Below, piece by piece: positions 5,141 to 5,142 of a stretch of DNA of 5,142 bases; the stretch's first letter is position 1, and every line of letters begins with the position of its first letter. This DNA is from a bacterium (lineage in GTDB: Bacteria; Babelota; Babeliae; Babelales; Vermiphilaceae). The stretch lies in assembly GCA_021827875.1 (NCBI GenBank), contig JAKAUA010000079.1, positions 1 through 5,142 on the forward strand, given 5' to 3'. The translations under genes and the position numbers were made by a program. A model generated the notes under the pieces. It made no database searches. It had not been told where the DNA came from and was given only the letters and a program-made list of their open reading frames with translations.

Positions 5141-5142
5141 CG

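Noticed and set aside
1..5142. CRISPR array, tRNA, rRNA or insertion sequence
   Set aside because: I saw no regularly spaced direct repeats, no tRNA cloverleaf or T-loop signature, no rRNA core sequence and no transposase frame.

Overview
This 5.1-kb window carries four recognisable bacterial housekeeping genes, one unrecognised small exported or membrane protein, and structured intergenic DNA at both edges. From left to right: a GC-rich, hairpin-packed element (about 5-132); an AT-rich promoter region; ftsH (membrane AAA+ zinc protease, +); a 135-base gap with a hairpin and a promoter; the two-gene unit rpmB-rpsT (ribosomal proteins L28 and S20, +) ending in a clear intrinsic terminator; a 149-residue protein with a signal peptide (+); and, convergent to it, a full-length class B penicillin-binding protein of the PBP2/MrdA family (-). 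A palindromic repeat-like element sits upstream of the PBP2 gene at the right edge.

The organism looks like a Gram-negative-type bacterium with AT-rich intergenic DNA. It has E. coli-like sigma70 promoters and peptidoglycan elongation machinery. The right-edge palindrome contains wording (TGGTTCGA ... CTCACCACGAGCGGTC) that I associate with interspersed repeats in environmental genomes, including Candidatus Dependentiae (TM6/Babeliae). Together with the lysine-start signal peptide style of the small protein, this makes Dependentiae my best guess, held at about even odds. Nothing here proves the phylum.

The genes do not form one pathway. FtsH handles membrane and cytoplasmic protein quality control, L28 and S20 belong to the two ribosomal subunits, and PBP2 is the transpeptidase of cell elongation. 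PBP2 is not followed by rodA, its usual partner, because the next gene is convergent and overlaps its stop codon.

I found no clear undescribed multi-gene system. The points most worth a second look are: the PBP2 KTG box reading KTS; a Cys-Cys-His-Cys set in PBP2 matching the spacing of a reported PBP2 zinc site; an 11-bp bidirectional terminator-like stem built into the ends of two overlapping convergent genes; and the multi-hairpin element at the left edge, whose arms can pair in alternative ways.
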